DNA from: JAFGAV01 sp041479055
GTDB taxonomy: Bacteria; Acidobacteriota; Aminicenantia; Aminicenantales; JAFGAV01
Length of the DNA: 64,000 nucleotides
Assembly (NCBI GenBank): GCA_963702835.1
Contig: OY969762.1
Span: 1,116,001 to 1,180,000 of the forward strand
Reading direction: 5' to 3'
The notes below the pieces were generated by a model. It was given only the letters and a program-made list of their open reading frames with translations, made no database searches and was not told the DNA's origin. Numbering within the stretch: position 1 is the first letter of the stretch; each line of letters begins with the position of its first letter. This document shows positions 25,701 to 33,407 of the stretch, in pieces. Made by a program: the position numbers and the translations under genes.

Positions 25701-25798
25701 TGAGCTCCGGCCGGCCGGGCCAGCATAAGAACGGAAAGGGTCAACAAAAACAACAAAAAAGCAGAAGTCAAAGAGGAACGCTTAAGATTGGCTTTCAT
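22733..25798 (-). CDS. Gluzincin peptidase / TolB-type propeller / BamA-like barrel protein
   Basis: A 1021-residue exported protein in three parts. Residues 1-32 are a signal peptide. Residues about 40-290 form a peptidase-MA-like domain with HELVHAFQ and the downstream Glu in FIEGMAEYLS, a zinc-protease arrangement. Residues about 310-620 hold PD40 repeats, each with SPSLSPDGKQ, TWSPDGKS or SWSPDGRW, making a beta-propeller. Residues about 670-1021 are a beta-barrel of the surface-antigen (BamA/TamA) type with LANLELRFPL and ending in Phe. It is probably an outer-membrane enzyme or translocator. I chose ATG 25798 for the AGGAG site and signal peptide. Confidence 0.85.
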   Translation of the reverse strand: MKANLKRSSLTSAFLLFLLTLSVLMLARPAGAQYFGQNKVQYEKFDFRVMKTDHFDVYFYAQEQKAVEIAARMAERWYNRLARILRHDLRKRQPLIIYASHPHFVQTTTVQDTLTEGTGGFTEVFKRRIVLPVGGTLAETDHVIGHELVHAFQYDITSQGNTGLAAGMPNALRLPLWFIEGMAEYLSIGPVDSHTAMWMRDAVQRKKMPTVKQLTNPRYFPYRYGQALWAYIGGRWGDLIISRILKDAGRGGDFEKSMERVLGVSLKQLSTDWHAALEKDFAPVAVAAKPAKDFGPLVVKGGEEIGLNVSPSLSPDGKQFVFLSSKDIFSIEMFVTDAKTGKMTQKLTRTAIDPEFQSLQFIYSSGSWKPDGTSFIFGAVSKGQPLLALLDTASRKVIREISFPQLGEIFNPTWSPDGKSVAFSALAGGVTDLFIYDFDTEKLRKLTDDVYGDIHPSWSPDGRWIAFATERFNTDMSLLSIGPYQLALINPATGEIKPLETFKFAKSTNPQWSPDSRSLFFLSDQSGITNIYKLDLDSSRVSQVTDLYTGVSGLTGVSPALSVADQTGKVAYSVYEEGNYSIYTIDSTQILAGHPPAASTGKVSPAVLPPADRQGSEVLGLIRNPLFGLPEASTFQVSPYSSKLMLDYVSQPSLAVGADPFGTYVGGGLAFFWSDMLGYHNLATMFQVSNRLIDSAVLVGYQNSKSRWNWGAVAQRIPYVYGSYGYSYGEFGGEPVYYEQEYLFRQINYDLGAFISYPFSQFQRVEFSGGASYIDFNAEINTLAYSLIDNTLLFSDRENQPAPDSLWFGYVGAALVYDSSIFGAASPLLGQSYRLDVTPYAGSLNYTQVLADYRKYVVPVRPFTLAFRLMHYGRYGKGGEDERLWPLYIGYESLLRGYDYYSFQGQNNQFNMDRLFGSRLLLANLELRFPLFGLLGLGRGYYGIFPVEAYAFFDSGVAWDSTHPPFQKNPDKNMERKLMSSAGLGLRVNLFNYIIAGVHYVRRLDPTDPKWYFQFTLTPGF

Positions 25799-25817
25799 GA
25801 AAAAACTCCTCTTATGC

Positions 25818-25846
25818 AAAATAATATATCCTATCGGTTTTGTCAA
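25818..25846 (-). promoter_or_regulatory. Promoter for peptidase-propeller-barrel gene
   Basis: On the minus strand a perfect TTGACA (25846-25841), a 17-base spacer and TATTTT (25823-25818), with AGGAG in the leader before ATG 25798. Confidence 0.55.
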
Positions 25847-26040
25847 TTTTAGATCGGCCAAATTCACCACGCTCACTGAAGGAAGCAATTTTTATGCCAA
25901 AATTAATGACTGGCTTCATCCATTCACTCCGGTCCAGTGCGTCCCTAAAAAGAGACATTTGTCTTTCAAGCTGAACATTAAACTCATCCCCTCTATTAGA
26001 CAAACTCCAGTTTGGTTTCGTTAGTTGCCGCGGGGCCGCT

Positions 26041-27879
26041 TCAGAGCATCAGTTGAAGTTCAAACCTGAGGAACGAGTAGCCATCGGCTTCCCGGCTATA
26101 GTAGCTTCCCGGCCTGAAGCCTTCATAGAGAAGATGTCCGGCCAATCGTTCCGAAAATTTGAATTCCAGGCGAACAGCCCACAAACTTCCCCTGACCCGC
26201 CCATTTCCGGCCGGCCAGCCCCCGCTTCCGGAAGAAGGCTCCGGAGCCATGAGCCGATGGAAGGACAGGCCCAGGGCGAGCTGTTTGGTCAACTCGAAAT
26301 CAACCCGAGCAAAGGCTGAGGCGATATTTGTCCACGCGGCCAGCCGGCCGCCATGTTCGGCGGCCAGGGTGAAAATATAGGATTCGCTCCATTTAGGCCA
26401 CCGGCTGAAGAGCGGCAGCCATCCTTCCCAGCGACCGCTTTCCGGGTTGTCTCCGGAAAGAAAGAACGCCCCCACCGCAGCCTGCCTGATGATAGGCAAG
26501 ACAGGGGCTGCCGTCCAGCGCGATTCAAAATCAAGGCCCCAGGCCGCTAGGCCTGAGCCGCCCCGCTGTCCGACCTGGAGGGCGGCCTCCCCTTCCAGGG
26601 CCAAACCTTCCAGCGGCTTGAGCAGGCCCCGTCCGTCAAACGTCAGACAATTCAGCTCGGGCCACCCGGCTGAGGGATAAGCCTTTTTGTAGATCAGAGT
26701 TCCTTCCGCCTCCTGGCCGTCTCCCTTCCAAGAATAGGACAGACCCAGGCCAGCCTCCGGCTGCTCCACGAGCTGCCGGTTCAGGCTGTTGAGCACGGGA
26801 AGAAATTCATCTTTTTCGGGCTGGAAACACATAAATCCGGTCAGATATTGATTCCGGGCCAAGGATATATCCAGTCGCAAGGCGTTGAAATAGACCGAGC
26901 CTGTTTCATCCAACGGCGTTCCCTCGGCCACCAGAAGCCCCTCGCCCAGAAACACATCCTGCCGGCCGAGGGTCAAGTCGAGCGGGAGCCGGTCCGAGAT
27001 CCTCCAACGGATATAAAGGTTGTCGATGAACAATTCGTTCAGGTCGAATTTATTCCCCGAGGGAACCAGGAATTGATGAATCTCGTTGGCCAGGCGAAGG
27101 CCGAGGTCCAGCCGGGCGGAGGGTCTCCAGTTCAGGGACAGCCGGGTTCGCAGAAAGAGGCCGGCTTGGCCGCCGTTCTGTCCCTTATCAAGGGTTTCGA
27201 CGTTATCCCAGGTGACGTAGCGAAGCCTTTCGGAAAAACCCACCCGCCAGGGGGAAGGTTGATCTTTGCTATTAAAGAGCTCATCATCCTTGGACCCGCC
27301 CCGCTCCACCGAAAGAAAACCCACCGTCTTTGTCAACATTTGGCCTTCGGCCGGCTGGCCATGGATAGCCCGAACGACATCCATGCCTTCCACGACCCGG
27401 CCGAAAGCGGCAAATCCTTGGAGGTCCGGGTTTCGCTGGCCGCCGAAGTCGAGCTCGGGCTGGTCGCCCATACAGATAAAGAACTCCGAATCGGCTGTCC
27501 CGGGCTGGTCGCGGGCCATGGAGATAACGCCGTCTTTGTGAAGAATGCCGGTCGTCTGGGTGGTCTCCTGTTCGATAGGTGCAAGATGTTTGGGATTATC
27601 GAGCCCGGCCAAGCCTCCTTGGATGACTTCTATGAGGATTTTGGCCCCAGGCTGGTTGTCCAAACGGACCACACGATAAAAAGCGCCTCCCCTGAATAGA
27701 CCCCGGTCCACATACTGCAGAAAATTGGCGACGGTCTGGGGGGCCTTATCCGGATAGAGCTCCAAGACAATATCGCCCAGCTCGGTCTTGATTTTGACCC
27801 TCGGCCGCTGGGCTTCCTGAGCTGCCCAAGTTATCCCCCCCACAAGCGCCAGCAGCGAAACTATGGCTAAGGCCTTCAC
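26041..27879 (-). CDS. Cyclophilin-type peptidyl-prolyl isomerase fused to porin-like barrel
   Basis: A 612-residue exported fusion starting at GTG 27879 behind a G-rich site. Residues 1-22 are a signal peptide. Residues 27-193 are a cyclophilin domain with KTELGDIVLELYPDKAP, the catalytic Arg in FYRVV, IQGGL, SEFFICMG and FGRVVEGMDVV. From about 205 to the end runs a beta-barrel resembling alginate-export/OprD-like porins (FLRTRLSLNWRP, LGRQDVFLGEG). Periplasmic cyclophilins help fold outer-membrane proteins, so tethering one to a barrel is unusual. The frame extends upstream into the neighbouring gene, but that part overlaps it and is not coding-like. It is last in a unit that runs down from 32403. 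Confidence 0.85.
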   Translation of the reverse strand: MKALAIVSLLALVGGITWAAQEAQRPRVKIKTELGDIVLELYPDKAPQTVANFLQYVDRGLFRGGAFYRVVRLDNQPGAKILIEVIQGGLAGLDNPKHLAPIEQETTQTTGILHKDGVISMARDQPGTADSEFFICMGDQPELDFGGQRNPDLQGFAAFGRVVEGMDVVRAIHGQPAEGQMLTKTVGFLSVERGGSKDDELFNSKDQPSPWRVGFSERLRYVTWDNVETLDKGQNGGQAGLFLRTRLSLNWRPSARLDLGLRLANEIHQFLVPSGNKFDLNELFIDNLYIRWRISDRLPLDLTLGRQDVFLGEGLLVAEGTPLDETGSVYFNALRLDISLARNQYLTGFMCFQPEKDEFLPVLNSLNRQLVEQPEAGLGLSYSWKGDGQEAEGTLIYKKAYPSAGWPELNCLTFDGRGLLKPLEGLALEGEAALQVGQRGGSGLAAWGLDFESRWTAAPVLPIIRQAAVGAFFLSGDNPESGRWEGWLPLFSRWPKWSESYIFTLAAEHGGRLAAWTNIASAFARVDFELTKQLALGLSFHRLMAPEPSSGSGGWPAGNGRVRGSLWAVRLEFKFSERLAGHLLYEGFRPGSYYSREADGYSFLRFELQLML

Positions 27880-27905
27880 TCCCCCCCTCCCCCCCAAGCC
27901 TCTTC

Positions 27906-28898
27906 TCACTTTCTCAGAAGAGCCAGCCGAGATTTGGCAAAGTCGAGAACCAGAACGAATCCGCCCAAGAATTCCCGGCCGAGCAAGCCGGCCAGGTCCT
28001 TTTCGACCGTCAGGCCGATCGATTCCACCAGGAACACAACCTGGGGCGACTCGACCCTCATCCCGGCCGCCTCGAACCATTGCAGGGAACCCGTCTGGGC
28101 CGCGATTTGACTGAAGTTAGTGCCGCTTACATTGACCGGCGCAGTGGGCCGATCCTGCAACAAAGCCATGGACGAGACCGCTGAAGAAAAGAACATGATG
28201 CCCAGGGGGGAGCGAAGGTCCAGGCCGAATTTCCCTTCCCGGTCTCCTTCGAACCGGCAGAGGACGGCGGGCAGGCCGCGCTGCACGCTGAATTCCTGCC
28301 AGGCCGCCGGGCCGCTTTCACTTTCATAGGAGACGGGGTCAAAAAGGCGGACCTTGCCGCTGCTCACTTCCAATTCCGCAACAGCCGATTGAAGAACGGC
28401 TGTGCCGATGACCCCGATGATACTATCCTCCTCGGCCGCCACGGCGGGCTGGTCCATTTCGGCAAAGTCCAGGCCCTCGGCCAGCAAGGGGCCGAGCTGA
28501 AAGATGGCGCCGGACCAGACCGGCCTTTCCTCGAGCTGGTTGGAGGAAGTGATGATCCGGATCGTTCCGGACTTGGTTAGGCCGAGCATTTCTGCCTGGG
28601 CGGCGGTTATCCTCATTCCCTGGACGCCCGGGTCAATGCGAAACCAGCCGGCTTCCTGGTTGTTTATAAGCGGCTGGACGAGGATATCGCCCGCGGCCGA
28701 GAGCTTGGAGGTGACTAAGGAATCAAAGCGCGCTTCAAAAGAGACCTTGGCCTGGACAGTTTCCTGGGCCGCCTCCTGGCCGTTCAATCCCAAGGAAAAA
28801 CAGAGGAAAAAAAGCAAGATGGCCGTCAAAGAGGCCAGGCCGGGCCGATTCCAGGAAAGGGTTGAAAAAAACCGCCGGTTTTTAAATCGGATGATCAT
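27906..28898 (-). CDS. Retropepsin-like aspartyl-protease-fold protein with altered motifs
   Basis: A 330-residue exported protein with an N-terminal hydrophobic signal after a basic start. Two aspartyl-protease-like lobes are visible. Lobe 1 has FRIDPGVQGMRITAAQAEMLGL, in the pattern of the family FxxDTGAxxxxI..A..LGL, and the flap-side GVIGTAVLQ. Lobe 2 has FGLDLRSPLGIMFF and GLLGREFLGGFVLVLDF. In both lobes the Asp is kept but DTG is changed (DPG, DLR), so catalysis is doubtful. It lies between an S9 peptidase gene and the cyclophilin-barrel gene on the same strand. GAGAGGGG serves as its ribosome site. Confidence 0.72.
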   Translation of the reverse strand: MIIRFKNRRFFSTLSWNRPGLASLTAILLFFLCFSLGLNGQEAAQETVQAKVSFEARFDSLVTSKLSAAGDILVQPLINNQEAGWFRIDPGVQGMRITAAQAEMLGLTKSGTIRIITSSNQLEERPVWSGAIFQLGPLLAEGLDFAEMDQPAVAAEEDSIIGVIGTAVLQSAVAELEVSSGKVRLFDPVSYESESGPAAWQEFSVQRGLPAVLCRFEGDREGKFGLDLRSPLGIMFFSSAVSSMALLQDRPTAPVNVSGTNFSQIAAQTGSLQWFEAAGMRVESPQVVFLVESIGLTVEKDLAGLLGREFLGGFVLVLDFAKSRLALLRK

Positions 28899-28959
28899 GC
28901 TGATATTCCCCTCTCAAGTATGCCATACTCCAATTAGATTTCCAACCCGACTCCCAGGC

Positions 28960-31017
28960 TCAATTCGGCGTTTTTCCCTCCGGCTCGGCTTCGGCCTTGA
29001 CCCGGAACTTCTCGAACCAGGCCAGAAGGTAGAGCTGTTGCAGGAGCTGATGCGAAGGCCGCCGCCAGCCGTGATACTCCTCGGGCATACGCACCAGCAG
29101 TGTTTCTTTCTTGAGCATCTTCAGGGCCCGGTAGAATTCCTCGCTCTGTCCGATGGGCGTCCGCAGGTCGGCTTCGCCGGTCATGATCATGGTCGGCGTC
29201 TTGACCTTGGCCGCGAAGTGAATGGGCGAGCGCAGGGCATACTCCAGGGGATCTTCCCAGGGATAGGCCTTGAATTGCTTATACCAGGTGGCGCCGTCCG
29301 TGGTGCCGCAAAAAGACATCCAGTCGATGACCGGCCTCATGGACACGGCGGCCCGGAAACGGTCGGTATGGCCGACGATCCAGGCGGTTAAAATCCCGCC
29401 CCCGCTCCCGCCGCAGACAAAGAGGTTCCGGGAGTCGATGAAGCCCTTGGCCAGGGCGGCATCCACCCCGGCCATGAGGTCGTCAAAATCCTTGCCCGGG
29501 TAGGAGTACTGGATGCCGTTGACAAAATCCTGGCCATAGCCCGTGCTCCCCCGCGGGTTCAGGGTGAGTACGGCATAGCCGCTGGCGGCGAAGTTCTGCC
29601 AGCCCCAGTTGAAGGCAACCGAATACATGGACCACGGTCCGCCGTGGATCCACAGGACGAGGGGGTATTTTTTGGCCGAGTCGAATTCGGCCGGCTTTAT
29701 CAGCCAGCCCTGGATGTCCAGGCCGTCGGGAGCTTTGAACCGAAGCTCTTCGGCCTCGCCCAGTTTAACGCCCTCCAGCACATCAGCGTTCACATCCACC
29801 AGGCGGCGCAGCAAGGCCGGCTGGGCGAGGCTGAAGGTGACGAGCTGGCCCGGGTGATAGAAATCGGCCAGCACGGCCGCGGCTTGTCCGGCCGGCGACA
29901 GCGTGAGGCCGCTGAGGACATGCACACCCGAGGTTACCTTCCGGCCGGGGCCGGCCAGGGGAATATAATAAAGGTTGGATTCCCCCTGCTCGTTCAGGGA
30001 GTAATAGACTCCGCGGCTGTCGGCGGCCCAGTCCAGGCCGGCGGGCGAATCGGCCAGGCCGCCGGCCCACAGGCGCTTCTGTCCGCCGCTCGTGTCCATT
30101 ATGCAGATCGAGGCGAGATGGCTGGTGAAGTTCTTTTCATCAAACCCGGTGTAAGCGATCCATCGGCCGTCGGGTGAGGCCACGGGGTTTGAATCGGGCC
30201 CTCGGCGGTCGGTCAGGGCCTTGACCTCCAGTGACTTTAAATCCAGGGAATAGATTTCGGTGTCCCCGAATTGGTATTCCGCGTCCGGTTTACGGATGGC
30301 GCTGAAGTAGATCCTCTGACCGTCAGCCGCCCATTCAGGGTTGGAGTGCGAATAATCTCCGCTGGTCACCTGCCGGGGAGTGCCGCCCAGGTCGGCATCC
30401 ACAATGAAGATATGGGCATATCCATTGGGCAGAGGCCCCCGCCCGTCGCTCCGCCAGCTTAGCCTGTCGATGAGGATGGCCGGGGCTGCCCATTTGGCTC
30501 CCTCGGGTTTTTTGGGCAGCTTGACCGGGAGGATGGGCTTATCATCGGGAATAAAAGCGGAAAAAGCGATTTTCTTCCCGTCCGGAGACCAGGCCACGCC
30601 GGAAGGAGCCCGCTCCAGGTGGGTCAGCGCAGCCACCTCGCGCTTGTCCAGCCACATGACGTAGAGCTGGCTCGTTCCGTCACGGTCGGAAAGGAAGGCG
30701 ATCCGTTTTCCGTCCGGAGACCAGACGGGTGCGCTGTCGCGCCAACTGCCCGAGGTCAGGAGCCGCACGCGCCGGCCTTCCACGTCGGTGAGCCACAGGT
30801 TGGAAACCGGCTGATCGTTCATCTTGTCGATCCAGGTCCGGGAGAACAGAATGTTCTTTCCGTCGGGCGAGATGCTCGGGCTGACCACCGACTCCATGTC
30901 GAAGAAAGTCTCGGCCTCCAGCAGCCGGGCGGACTTTTGCCCGGATTCGGCGGCCCAAGATGCGGCCGCTCCTGCCGCCCACCAGATCATCAAGACCCAG
31001 ATGAGATGCTTCTTCAT
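28960..31017 (-). CDS. S9-family prolyl-oligopeptidase-type peptidase, exported
   Basis: A 685-residue protein with a signal peptide (HLIWVLMIWWAAGAAASWAA). Residues about 40-400 contain PD40 propeller blades (SPSISPDGKN, VWSPDGKR, AWSPDGKK and similar). The alpha/beta-hydrolase domain follows. The nucleophile is in CGGSGGGILTAW, where the common form is GGSYGGY, the Asp is in TGEADLRTP and the His in EEYHGWRR. S9C enzymes act as acylaminoacyl or dipeptidyl peptidases. I chose ATG 31017 behind GGAGGT; a GTG at 31029 is possible. It is part of a proteolysis unit with the M20 remnant and the pepsin-like gene. Confidence 0.92.
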   Translation of the reverse strand: MKKHLIWVLMIWWAAGAAASWAAESGQKSARLLEAETFFDMESVVSPSISPDGKNILFSRTWIDKMNDQPVSNLWLTDVEGRRVRLLTSGSWRDSAPVWSPDGKRIAFLSDRDGTSQLYVMWLDKREVAALTHLERAPSGVAWSPDGKKIAFSAFIPDDKPILPVKLPKKPEGAKWAAPAILIDRLSWRSDGRGPLPNGYAHIFIVDADLGGTPRQVTSGDYSHSNPEWAADGQRIYFSAIRKPDAEYQFGDTEIYSLDLKSLEVKALTDRRGPDSNPVASPDGRWIAYTGFDEKNFTSHLASICIMDTSGGQKRLWAGGLADSPAGLDWAADSRGVYYSLNEQGESNLYYIPLAGPGRKVTSGVHVLSGLTLSPAGQAAAVLADFYHPGQLVTFSLAQPALLRRLVDVNADVLEGVKLGEAEELRFKAPDGLDIQGWLIKPAEFDSAKKYPLVLWIHGGPWSMYSVAFNWGWQNFAASGYAVLTLNPRGSTGYGQDFVNGIQYSYPGKDFDDLMAGVDAALAKGFIDSRNLFVCGGSGGGILTAWIVGHTDRFRAAVSMRPVIDWMSFCGTTDGATWYKQFKAYPWEDPLEYALRSPIHFAAKVKTPTMIMTGEADLRTPIGQSEEFYRALKMLKKETLLVRMPEEYHGWRRPSHQLLQQLYLLAWFEKFRVKAEAEPEGKTPN

Positions 31018-31036
31018 GGGTACCTCCACTCATCTC

Positions 31037-31672
31037 CTATTTGATATCGGATTCTAAATAGAAAGGCTCCAACAGGCTTCGCCACTTTTTCATCAACTCT
31101 TCATTCAAGTCAGTCGGCGGCTGGGCCTCGGCCGGAGAACCGAAGACCTTAATGGTGCCCGGAAGGCTGTATTGAAGCAGGACTTGCTTCAGGGCGATGG
31201 CCGCTGCGGCGGCTGCCGTGCACATGGTGTTGTGGCCGCAGCCGTGGCCCGGCGCTCCCTCCACGACGGGGTCTTTTTTAGGGACACGGCCTTTCTGGGA
31301 CAGCATGGGCAGCGCGTCGAACTCGCCCAGCAGGCCGATGACCGGCCGGCCTGAGCCGTAGCTGGCCACAAAACAGGTGGGCCGGCCGGCCGCTCCGCGC
31401 TCCAGGGTGAAGCCCTCGGCTTCCAGCCTGTCGGCCAAAAGCTTCGAGGACTTAAATTCCTGCATGCCCAATTCGGCATAGGACCAGATGGCATCCGAGA
31501 TGCGGCCGAACCTTTCCACCACCTGAGGTTGGGCCAGCCAGTTGAGGAGAAATATTTTTTCAAGGGTGATTTTTTCTTTCTTGGCCGTTGCGTCCGGGGG
31601 GAAGATGAAGAAGACGCTGGCCGCAGCCAGCAGCAGCCAGGCCATCCTGTTGAGTTTGAGAGAAGATTTCAT
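31037..31672 (-). pseudogene. M20-family peptidase with large internal in-frame deletion
   Basis: A 211-residue protein with a signal peptide. Residues 35-180 match the first part of an M20/aminobenzoyl-glutamate hydrolase: LLGEFDALPMLS and the metal-binding GHGCGHNTMC, ending at KVFGSPAEA, where full-length proteins (about 450-550 residues) continue with the EE pair, the dimerisation domain and the second metal site. Here the chain jumps at residue 183 to PPTDLNEELMKKW, which I recognise as the C-terminal end of such proteins. About 280 residues are missing but the frame is kept. The remaining protein lacks the catalytic Glu and is very unlikely to be an active peptidase. It overlaps the HAD gene by 4 bases. 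Confidence 0.7.
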
Positions 31673-32403
31673 GGCCGCCTCTTGCCCTTGTTTGATCTAG
31701 GGCCAGAATCCTCTCCGGCCCAGCTTGCCGGACACTCGTCAAAATAGCGCAAAACGTCCTCCGGCCGGCGCACCACGGACCTGGCCCCGTGGGCCGTCAG
31801 CTCTTCCTCGGTCCGGAAGCCCCACAGCGCTCCGAGCGGAAACATCCCGGCGGCCGTGGCGGTCTGCATATCGGTGTCCGTATCGCCCAAATAAAGAAAA
31901 TCCGAAACCGGGATTCCCGCCGCCCGGGCGATGAACAGGGCTCCGGCCGGGTCCGGCTTGCGCGGCAGGTCCGGCCGGATGCCGATGACCTGATCGAAGC
32001 GCCAGCGGCGGAGGAACGTCTGGGAGGCCAGCCGGGTGAACTCATCCAGCTTGTTGGACAGGATGTTCATGCGGACGCGGCGCGTCTCTAGAGCGTCGAG
32101 GAGCTCGGCGACGCCCGGATAGGGACGGGTGTGCCGCTTCCAGTTGTTCATGTATTCCTGGCGGAGCATCCGGCCGGCCTGTTCCACCCGTTCGAGCCGG
32201 GCCGCGCCGGGAGGGAGGGCGTTTTCGATGAGGGCTACTACGCCGTCACCGGTCAGGCGTTTGTAATCCTCCAGGGGATGAGCCGGATGGCCCAGCCTGG
32301 CCAGCACGGCGTTCATCGAATCGGCGATATCTTGGAGGGAGTCCAGGAGCGTGCCGTCCAGGTCAAAGATCACGGCCCGGAAGCGCTGGGGCGTTGCGGA
32401 CAT
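31669..32403 (-). CDS. HAD-family phosphatase (phosphoglycolate phosphatase-like)
   Basis: A 244-residue HAD hydrolase. Motif I is IFDLDGTLLDSL, motif II is the Ser of NILSNK, motif III is the Lys in LPRKPDP and motif IV is YLGDTDTD. A helical cap lies between motifs I and II, as in Gph-type enzymes that dephosphorylate phosphoglycolate or similar small molecules in the cytoplasm. It is first in a minus-strand unit and overlaps the M20 remnant by 4 bases. Its promoter lies 8 bases upstream of the ATG, so the mRNA is probably nearly leaderless. Confidence 0.9.
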   Translation of the reverse strand: MSATPQRFRAVIFDLDGTLLDSLQDIADSMNAVLARLGHPAHPLEDYKRLTGDGVVALIENALPPGAARLERVEQAGRMLRQEYMNNWKRHTRPYPGVAELLDALETRRVRMNILSNKLDEFTRLASQTFLRRWRFDQVIGIRPDLPRKPDPAGALFIARAAGIPVSDFLYLGDTDTDMQTATAAGMFPLGALWGFRTEEELTAHGARSVVRRPEDVLRYFDECPASWAGEDSGPRSNKGKRRP

Positions 32404-32411
32404 AAGGTGTC

Positions 32412-32440
32412 ATTTTACTCCGGGCGGTCGCTGGAGTAAA
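32412..32440 (-). promoter_or_regulatory. Promoter for HAD-led unit, near-leaderless
   Basis: On the minus strand TTTACT (32440-32435), a 17-base spacer and TAAAAT (32417-32412), then 8 bases to ATG at 32403. There is no Shine-Dalgarno sequence. Confidence 0.55.
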
Positions 32441-32470
32441 TTCCGAAAATATTTTGTTACACTTATCCCA

Positions 32471-32498
32471 TTGACTTTATAAAATTTGTTGATATAAT
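32471..32498 (+). promoter_or_regulatory. Strong orphan promoter facing a gene-free stretch
   Basis: TTGACT (32471-32476), a 16-base spacer and a perfect TATAAT (32493-32498). It points away from the HAD promoter into 32499-32724, which has no plus-strand gene. Confidence 0.5.
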
Positions 32499-32504
32499 AA
32501 AGGC

Positions 32505-32600
32505 ATATTACCTGCTTCGCTGGCTGGGCAGGTTTCTTAAGTCCCCCTAAACTCCTTTCTTGACATGCCAAAACCAGCCAGCGCTCTTTCCCTTTAGGCG
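32505..32600 (+). ncRNA. Candidate small RNA in the 32404-32724 intergenic stretch
   Basis: This 321-base gap holds no recognisable protein gene. Downstream of the promoter at 32471-32498 lies a perfect 10-base inverted repeat, CGCTGGCTGG (32518-32527) with CCAGCCAGCG (32574-32583), enclosing 46 bases. An inner hairpin CCTG/CAGG (32511-32532) competes with it. A transcript starting near 32505 would fold into a stem at its 5' part. No clear U-tract terminator follows, and I recognise no known RNA family. The end given is only approximate. Confidence 0.25.
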
Positions 32601-32724
32601 GGAAATGATGAGGAACATTCGCAACCAAAATAGCCCCGTCCTTTTACTAAAAAGAGGAATATTATTCTTGATAAATTGTTGTCAAATAATTTCTGACTCG
32701 AAATTGTATCTATAATAAAAAGTG

Positions 32725-33387
32725 TCATATATCAGGGCTATGCCGGACCATGGCCCCTTCTACCATGTAGATGACATCCTCGGCGATGTTGGTGGTATGG
32801 TCGCAGATGCGCTCCAAGTGCCGCGACACCAGCAGCAGCGCCACGGCCCGCGGCGCGGTTGACGCGTCTTTCATCATAAAGTCTGTGACCAGCTCAGTCT
32901 GGATGAGGTCCCGCAGCCGGTCGGCTTCGTCGTCTCGCTTAATCACGCTCCGGGCCAGGGCCACATCACTGCGGACAAATCCGTCCAGAGAATCCCTGAG
33001 CATGCCGCGGGCCAGCCCGGCCAGTTTGGGAATGTCGATGAGCGGCTTGAGCAGGGGCTGTCCGGCCATCTCCACCACCCGCTGGCAAATGTCCACGGCC
33101 AGGTCGGCGATCCTCTCCAGGTCGGCGCAGATCCTCATGGCCATGGCCAGAAAACGCAGGTCAGCAGCTACGGGTTGATGTCGGATGATGAGCTCCAAGC
33201 ACTTTTCATCAATATCCAGGTCGAGCCGGTCGATTCGGCTATCTTCTTCGATGATCCGGCGGGCCGCCTCGGCGTCCAGACGCTTCAAGGCCTCCACCGC
33301 CTGCTCAATAGCCTCTTCGGTCAGGCTGCCCATGTACAGCAATTGTTTCTTAAGCTCGGTCAATTCCTCGTCAAAATGCCTGTGCAT
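32725..33387 (-). CDS. phoU: PhoU phosphate-transport regulator
   Basis: A 220-residue all-helical protein of two PhoU repeats (about 8-100 and 115-210). The first carries the metal-binding pattern EEDSRIDRLDLDIDEKCL, the second DDEADRLRDL. PhoU links the Pst transporter to the PhoR kinase and restrains phosphate uptake. It is the last gene of the pst operon, 20 bases after the second pstB, with GAGGGGAG as ribosome site. No phoR/phoB pair is visible in the window. Confidence 0.95.
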   Translation of the reverse strand: MHRHFDEELTELKKQLLYMGSLTEEAIEQAVEALKRLDAEAARRIIEEDSRIDRLDLDIDEKCLELIIRHQPVAADLRFLAMAMRICADLERIADLAVDICQRVVEMAGQPLLKPLIDIPKLAGLARGMLRDSLDGFVRSDVALARSVIKRDDEADRLRDLIQTELVTDFMMKDASTAPRAVALLLVSRHLERICDHTTNIAEDVIYMVEGAMVRHSPDI

Positions 33388-33407
33388 AGATGCGCTCCCC
33401 TCTCACC

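Noticed and set aside
25812..26003. Small open frame in the 25799-26040 gap
   Set aside because: It overlaps the promoter of the propeller-barrel gene and has no protein-like features.
27880..28080. N-terminal extension of the cyclophilin-barrel frame
   Set aside because: It lies inside the preceding gene, is Gly/Arg-rich and would bury the signal peptide; GTG 27879 is better.
32605..32715. 36-codon open frame in the HAD-phoU gap, with GGCGGG upstream
   Set aside because: AT-rich, no motif and no supporting neighbour; too weak to call as a gene.
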